A stretch of 64,000 bases of DNA from Haliotis asinina (lineage: Eukaryota > Mollusca > Gastropoda > Lepetellida > Haliotidae), in assembly GCF_037392515.1 (NCBI RefSeq), contig NC_090281.1, positions 44,368,645 through 44,432,644 of the forward strand. The letters are read 5' to 3'. Position 1 is the first letter of the stretch, and the number at the start of each line of letters is the position of its first letter. Position numbers and translations under genes: made by a program. Below are positions 58,194 through 64,000 of the stretch, piece by piece. A model generated the notes under the pieces. It did no database searches, was not told the DNA's origin, and was given only the letters and a program-made list of their open reading frames with translations.

Positions 58194-58527
58194 TTTGGCG
58201 ATCACGTGATGTGGTGTACGAATGTTATAGATATGTTTAGTAATAACTTATATTTTTAGTATAAAGGCATGTTTATTGTTAGATATGATCTGAATATACT
58301 ACAGAGACGTGTGTTTGTCAAAAAGTACATCGACAAATTACTCGTTTCTATGGGCATGACGTCAAAAGTTATGACAACAAATATGGCGGACGGCTGATGA
58401 ATTTATGTGAATGTGTAAACATTTAAACACCCATCATAAGTTGCAGATGTCAGTAATTACGAACTGATAGTTATTGTTGATGGTTTGACAGATTAATAGT
58501 TTCACTGTCACACATAAATAACCAGTC
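58194..58527. promoter_or_regulatory. Bidirectional promoter PIGC / CFAP157
   Basis: The 334-bp interval between the two divergent start codons. It contains a palindromic E-box (TCACGTGA, 58202-58209) near PIGC, a perfect CRE palindrome (TGACGTCA, 58357-58364), a half-site resembling an RFX X-box (TATGACAAC, 58370-58378), which is typical of cilia genes, and a YY1-like ATATGGCGGAC at 58381. A CCATTTTGG run overlaps the PIGC start codon. No TATA box is obvious. The sites are motif matches only. Confidence 0.6.
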
Positions 58528-61500
58528 ATGCCGCCCAAGAAGAAGAAGAGCGGAAAAAAGAAGGGGAAAAAGAGTGGAAAGAAGTCTGGACGTGGATCTC
58601 CAGCCAAAGTTTCCACCGAACAGCTCAACGAATTGTCCAAAGAATTTTTCCTGATACAAATCAGAGATCTTGAGAATAGACTTGTCAGGTTTGTGACTGT
58701 TTTCATATCATCACTACTTTTGTCATTTTTAGAATTTTGTAAATAAATTAGCAAAGTGGTGATGCTGTGTCAGACTCAAAATATTGTCTGAATTTGCGAT
58801 TAATATCAAACATTTATTAAAAAGATTATACAAAAATCATTAAGAGGACTTTTACATGAACCATCTTTAACTAGCAGTTGCAGAAGCTACAATCCCATTT
58901 TGGTAATACTCATCCTGAATGGGTTGTTGTTAACTGAACAGATATGTATCGTCAAGTCACACAAGTTCGACTGACATGTAACTTTGATCACCATTCGTTG
59001 GTTTCACATTAATTTCAGACTCCCTGCACAGAGCGTGTAAAAATATCTACTGGTCAAGTTTCGCTTTGGTCGTACGTTTACCGATGGTGTAAACACATTC
59101 CAAAGAAAACGAAAAATCAAACCAAATACATAGTTTTATGTCCATTACAACTTATTTTTATACCTGTATGTGCAAAAGACCAGGAGTAGTGAAATAAATA
59201 GCTTGATTTATGTCAATAAGTTCTTGTATAAACACATCTCACCACCACCGTTCTTCCCGCGCATCCCCTTCACACACATTTCCGATGCAGCTGCAACCAA
59301 AATAGGACATCAATACCAGAAAAGCATATGTAAATTTATATATTTAGTCAGCTATGAACACTTGTCACTTGTAAATAATTATTATGTAATCATTTTGTTT
59401 TGAGTGTATTTACACTATCGGTAAGCATACGACCAAACCGGAACTTGACCAGTAAATATTTTTACTTGCTCTGCGCATGCGCACAGCGAGTCTGAAATTA
59501 CTGTGAAACCAACGAATGGTAATTCTTGTGATGTTTAATGATAACTTACAGTATCTGCAGCTTTAGTCAGTATTGGATGGACTCAGGCTTGTTGACTTGG
59601 TTGACACGTCATCAGTTCCCAGCTGCCTTGATAGATGCTCTTGCTGTTGATCACTGGATTGTCCAACCACCGTCATATTGCAGGAATATTGCTGAGTGTG
59701 TTGTAAAACTAAATTCACTCACTCACTCATACACTCACTTGTTTTGACTTGAAAATCCTATGTGCCAAGTTACCAAATATAAGTAGGAGCACTTATTCAG
59801 CACTATTTTTAACAATACATCAGTAATGTAACTTAATCAGCTCAAATGAAATGAAAACTGTATTAACTTCAGATGTTAAGTGATGGCACATCTGTCTCCT
59901 GCTTGTTGATGTTCTAATTGACACATGACCAGACATGTGATATCCATGTCAAAATTTTTAACTTTTGAAGCAAGTAAAGGCCATTTCTTATAGAAAACTT
60001 TTTGAGAGCTTCCGTCAATATGTACTGAATGAGGTTCGAGCTAATGATTCACTGATAATTACACCCTGGGAAGAATGTCCCCACCATACATGTCAGCTAT
60101 GAACACATTTACGTTTCTGCAAGCCAGTTCGTGGTGTTTGCCAACATTCTGAGTTTTGGTGTCCCTGTCACCATGAGCCCGAAGAATAACTCCTGGCATA
60201 ATATTCGTAAATAAGCTGAATATTTGTGACTTGTTATAGTTTTTGAAAGCATTAAAACATAAAGTGAACGTTTCATGGACATAAACACCATTACTGACTG
60301 ATGTAACTCTGAATTTGACACAAGAGATTGACCCTACAAGTCATCCTGTTTATGCGACAGTCCAGTCAATCATATGATCGAACTTGTGTGGCATAGATTT
60401 CTGGGTCAGATGTGTTGACAGTGAGAGGAAGGCCATGCCGTGATTGTGAAAATCAGATCATATTAATATTACTTTGAAAATTCCGCAACAGTTCTTAAGT
60501 GATTGAACTTCCTTGACAAAAGGATACCCTAGCCAAAATACATTCTGCACCATTGTAACTGTCATACTACTGTATGAGATGCATTTATTTGTGTTATGTT
60601 AAAGAAGTAAGCCTACACAAGGACAAAATTATTTTGTGATGCAATCCTGAGATGCACAGGAACCTGTTTTAGTTTATGGTTTAGGAATATTGTCTTGTCT
60701 ATCGTTTCATTCAGGGTATAGGTATGTTTATGTATTTGACTTTGTTGGTATATTTATGTATACAGAAACACACCTCAGGCACATATTTGTAGTACCCATG
60801 CAGACAAGACCCAAGACATGCTGTAACAATGTTATGCAAATACGTGAACTGTAACATTTTAAATAAATACTTTATGGACATTGAAGATTGGTATTCAGTG
60901 TTTTTAAAGCAGAACCAGCTGTCTCCATCTTTCTTACCAAATAACAATCCACATTTCCATAGAGATATCGTCTATTTGAGTATTTTGACTGTAGAAGTAA
61001 TGAAAACTGACAAAAACTGCTAAATGTGCCAGATTCAACTGAAACCTGACACTTCACACAAAATCTTTTGTAGTATAATATTTTTAGTTGTTATTAATGT
61101 ACTTCACCAGGGATACAAGTTCATCTGAAACATTCATTAGCTATTCTAAGATGCTTCGGTGAAAGATCAAAGGTGCCGACAATACTTTATAAGACGATAA
61201 TGTGCACTTTTTGCATTACGTCACAATGTGTTGACGTCACTGCATCATTCCAATTGAACATTTTTGCAATACATCACAATGTAACCAATGTCACGATGGA
61301 TGTCAGTTGCCATCACCTCATATAGCCTCCCACAGTAAACTGCTTCGTCGCATCCCATTTCTTGGTTTGCAGTTGCATCACACAGCTAACATCACTGGTG
61401 GAAACATTACGTTATGTTTTCCGAAGGATAAAATGTCTCATAGTCCGACTCAAAATCTTACAGAGACAGGATAATGTTTGCAATATTTACATTCCCACAA

Positions 61501-63503
61501 TGCAATTGTGGAATGTCGCATGACTAGTCAGCTTCAGCTGAATGTACTGATCTAAACTTTAGTTGGTAGTAGAAATTAGACAGTCATATTGCCATGTATG
61601 GTTTAAGAGAATCACAAGTGTAATTGAAATGATCTAAAGAAGATATTAAACCCAAACATAAACCTTTACCAAACTGTTCATCATTTATAGGGGGCTGACA
61701 AGTCAAAAAGAACAGCGCGTCAGTTAGCCCTGTGCGAGGATTCTTAATTTAGGTCAGAGACACTGTCATTTGTTCTCTGCCATAGATTAATCGAAATTAG
61801 CTTAGAAATTATTCAATATGGCATCTTAGAAAAGAAATACAGTTCATTCTACCACCATGAATAGTGTAATAAAGCACACTTTCGCCCCGAGCTATTATAT
61901 CATTAAAGCAATCGGATGCAAGCGTCCTCGTTCTTTAACTATAATAATTCATTGCGAAAGTGTGCTCTATTACACCATACATGGTGGTAGAACGAACTGT
62001 ATTTCTTAAGTACAGTGAAATCTTTGAACACCGCCTGAAAGGCCTAAAATTCAGCTTTTTTCCAGATGTTTAGGACAGACTGAGCTTTAGACTGATTGGC
62101 TTAAGTGGGTAAACTTGTGCCACTTGTGTCGCTGTATTGACTGACATGTATAATTCATAGTTGGGATTGGTCACTAGTGGCTCTAAGTAAACTGGATAGG
62201 AAATGAACACATTAAATATTCATGATCTACTTGAGATTCATTTTGATTTCGTAACAAACACGTCTTGCCCCTCAACTGAAAACCTTTTTATTAAGACTTT
62301 CTTTTATGCCATTTGTGTAAATTTGTTTCATTTTTCTACAAGTAACTGGTCATTATTATTTCTTAAAAGCAGAACTGTACCAATCAGCTTTATATAAATC
62401 TAAGCATGAGTATGTCCGTGACCCAAGATTTATTCTTTTCTTATATATTTTGTTAATGTTTGGTAAATATTCATGTTCAAGTATTATCAAAATTCATACT
62501 GAAAACCAGTATTTAACTCATTTTAGACATTTCAGCTGTTAAAAGTTCCAGACTTGCATTCACAAAGTCTTTTTCTTATTTATAGAAAACATAATATTAC
62601 TTTCAAACTGACTTGAAAAGCTTACCCTTATCCCCTCTGATCATTATAATATGTTTCAAGGTTGCTATCATCTGAAATTACATTACTACTTGAACTTTCG
62701 CAACCTGGTAAACAATGCTCTGATTGGTCAAGTTGAAGGTCATTCTGACATGACCATCATGCTGTCATTTGGAATGCCACATTATAATATGTTTGAGGTT
62801 ACATGATTCAAAACTACATAACTACTTTCACTTTACAGATCTGGTAAGCCATGATTTGAAAAGTCAAATATAAGATCATTCTGTCATAACACATAATGGT
62901 TTGTTAGATGTGCATTTAGGAGCAGCAAGAAACCGAAATAGTCAATAGTTTGATGGGTCCCTGCTCCAATGTTCCTGATTTGCATCAATCACTTTTTGTA
63001 GATACCACATACTAATAGGTTTAGAACGGTCTTCTTGCAGGTATCAGAAAAAGTGTGATGAGCTTGAAGTTGGAAATGCACAGTTCCATGACAAGTTTGA
63101 CCAGATGGACACAGATAAGAGGGAGATCGTGTCCTTCTGGAAACAGCAAGTGGAGAAAAAGTGTAAGCATCTAGGATTGTTAACCAGCTGTAAAACTTGA
63201 ACAATATAAACAATGCATAAGGGGCCTTAACAAATTATTCATTACATGTCCGCCAAATTGTAATTGTTAATGTAAAGGTTGAAGAATTTTACTTTCTTGG
63301 TTGTTTTGGGGTTTTTTTCATAAGCTTTACTTTCACCTTAACCTGGTTTTTAGCTGATGAGCTGGCAGACTTGAATGACCGTTTCATCGGCTTGCAACAG
63401 GCCAAAGATGCTGAGAAGGAAACGTATGAGAATCAGTTGCAGTCCTTGAGAAATGAATACCAGGAGATGAAGGATCAGCTGACATCAGAGAACATGATCT
63501 TAG
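58528..63503 (+). CDS. CFAP157: Cilia- and flagella-associated protein 157, 5' part
   Basis: Coiled-coil ciliary/basal-body protein needed for sperm flagella in vertebrates. Three exons lie in the window: 58528-58688, 63041-63162, 63354-63503 (phases match); the gene continues past the right edge after phase 1. Residues 1-22 are Lys-rich (MPPKKKKSGKKKGKKSGKKS), then LSKEFFLIQIRDLENRLVRY, QKKCDELEVGNAQF, DKREIVSFWKQQVEKKSDEL, ADLNDRFIGLQQAKDAEKET and QLTSENMILG, all close to the human protein (IRELEGRLARYQGKWDEL ... DEIADLNEQL ... AKEMEKD ... KDQLTTENIILG). Charged heptad-like sequence fits a coiled coil. Intron 1 is 4.35 kb and carries a fold-back element, a MITE and a SINE. The start ATG is chosen by the conserved basic N-terminus. 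Confidence 0.9.
58990..59520. repeat. Fold-back element with about 110-bp inverted arms
   Basis: The left arm 58990-59095 (ACCATTCGTTGGTTTCACAT, AATTTCAGACTC, CTACTGGTCAAGTTTCG, TTGGTCGTACGTTTACCGAT, GGTGTAAACAC) is mirrored by the right arm 59403-59520 (GTGTATTTACACTATCGGTA, AGCATACGACCAAA, GGAACTTGACCAGTAAATAT, GAGTCTGAAATTACTGTGAA, ACCAACGAATGGT). The spacer is about 305 bp with no coding signal. In CFAP157 intron 1. Confidence 0.88.
59574..59735 (+). repeat. SINE family 2, 5'-truncated
   Basis: CAGGCTTGTTGACTTGGTTG, TTGCTGTTGATCACTGGATT, GCAGGAATATTGCTGAGTGT, AAACTAAATTCACTCACTCA. Confidence 0.75.
61825..62010. repeat. MITE-like hairpin element, 186 bp
   Basis: Arms of about 60 bp: left AAATACAGTTCATTCTACCA then CCATGAATAGTGTAATAAAG and CACACTTTCGC; right GCGAAAGTGTGCTCTATTAC, ACCATACATGGTGGTAGAAC, GAACTGTATTTCTTAAG. 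The spacer is about 65 bp. A non-autonomous DNA transposon is the likely source; the target duplication is not certain. Confidence 0.85.
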
Positions 63504-63760
63504 GTGAGGGATAAATTGTTTTGTCTATCCATGGCATAAATATCAAGTTCATTGTTAAAAGATTCATGCACAAAGAAATGTCATCATTTTCTAGTGACGT
63601 GCAGACAATGACATTGCTGTATCATGTCATGCTGATCTAATTTTGTCAGGCATTGTCATCTTCAGTTACTTTTGTAATTATATAAGTCCATACTTTTCCC
63701 CTCGCCATTGTAGTAACATGGGTGGCCCAGCTGTCCAATGCATCAATATTCAATGTGCAG

Positions 63761-63934
63761 GGGTTGTGGGGTAGCTTAATTGTTAAAGCATTTACTTGCC
63801 ATGCCAAACACTTGGATTTGATTTCCCAAATGGGAACAATGTGTGAAGCCCATTCCTTCCTGTCCCCCATCATGATATTGCTGAAATATTGCTGAACTAT
63901 TGCTAAAGGTGGCATAAAACCATACTCACTCACT
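63761..63934 (+). repeat. tRNA-headed SINE (family 1)
   Basis: GTGGGGTAGCTTAATTGTTA, degenerate B box TTGGATTTGATTTCCC, AATGTGTGAAGCCCATTCCT, TATTGCTGAAATATTGCTGA, tail ACCATACTCACTCACTTTG. It lies in the CFAP157 intron at the right edge. Confidence 0.78.
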
Positions 63935-64000
63935 TTGCAGGGTTGCCCTCCTTAGGAACACTGAATCCTGTGATCACTGGTTTGAATCTCGGTTCACACT

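Noticed and set aside
58434-58754. Minus-strand frame with a Phe-rich stretch opposite CFAP157 exon 1
   Set aside because: The Phe/Pro run is the antisense of the Lys-rich CFAP157 N-terminus.

Overview
The window is animal nuclear DNA, most likely from a gastropod mollusc and possibly an abalone. This is inferred from spliced genes with GT/AG introns of 0.1-5 kb, many copies of two short interspersed repeats that share a 3' tail ending in (ACTC)n, and mollusc-type Tc1/mariner elements. There is no sign of bacterial gene organisation. The species call is an inference; the gene calls rest on exon-by-exon reading with matching intron phases.

Layout, left to right. (1) 1154-1308, minus: the first coding exon of a GH27 alpha-galactosidase / alpha-N-acetylgalactosaminidase (copy A); the rest lies off the left edge. 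(2) 4680-11236, plus: a STELLO-like (DUF288) type II membrane glycosyltransferase, copy 1, with three recognised exons and a Tc1 element and SINEs in its introns. (3) 13225-22843, minus: a complete seven-exon GH27 gene (copy B, 403 residues). (4) 26709-29165, plus: a small secreted orphan protein (191 residues) with a TATA promoter and an untranslated first exon; its promoter block is duplicated at 24531-24682. (5) 36806-39513, plus: STELLO-like copy 2. (6) 45444-47470, plus: NMRAL1, three exons, 300 residues. (7) 50915-58193, minus: PIGC, seven exons, 289 residues. (8) 58528 to the right edge, plus: the first three exons of the cilia gene CFAP157, divergent from PIGC over a 334-bp promoter.

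GH27(-)/STELLO(+) occurs twice in the same head-to-head order, so the left 40 kb looks like a duplicated gene pair. GH27 enzymes trim alpha-linked Gal/GalNAc in lysosomes or secretions, while STELLO-like proteins are Golgi glycosyltransferase-like, so both are glycan genes. A related 30-bp minisatellite lies upstream of both GH27 start codons, expanded several-fold at copy B.

The rest is introns and intergenic DNA with SINEs (some nested), a nearly whole but broken Tc1 element (5860-7156), a decayed second Tc1 split by a microsatellite (15180-16110), an RNase H-bearing LINE remnant (about 34170-34870), four fold-back or MITE-like inverted repeats, several minisatellites, and long CT, GT, TA and CA microsatellites. 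The most unusual local structure is at 51663-52010: a 45-bp minisatellite whose unit is the exon 6/5'-splice-site junction of PIGC, so the authentic donor is followed by a series of donor look-alikes.
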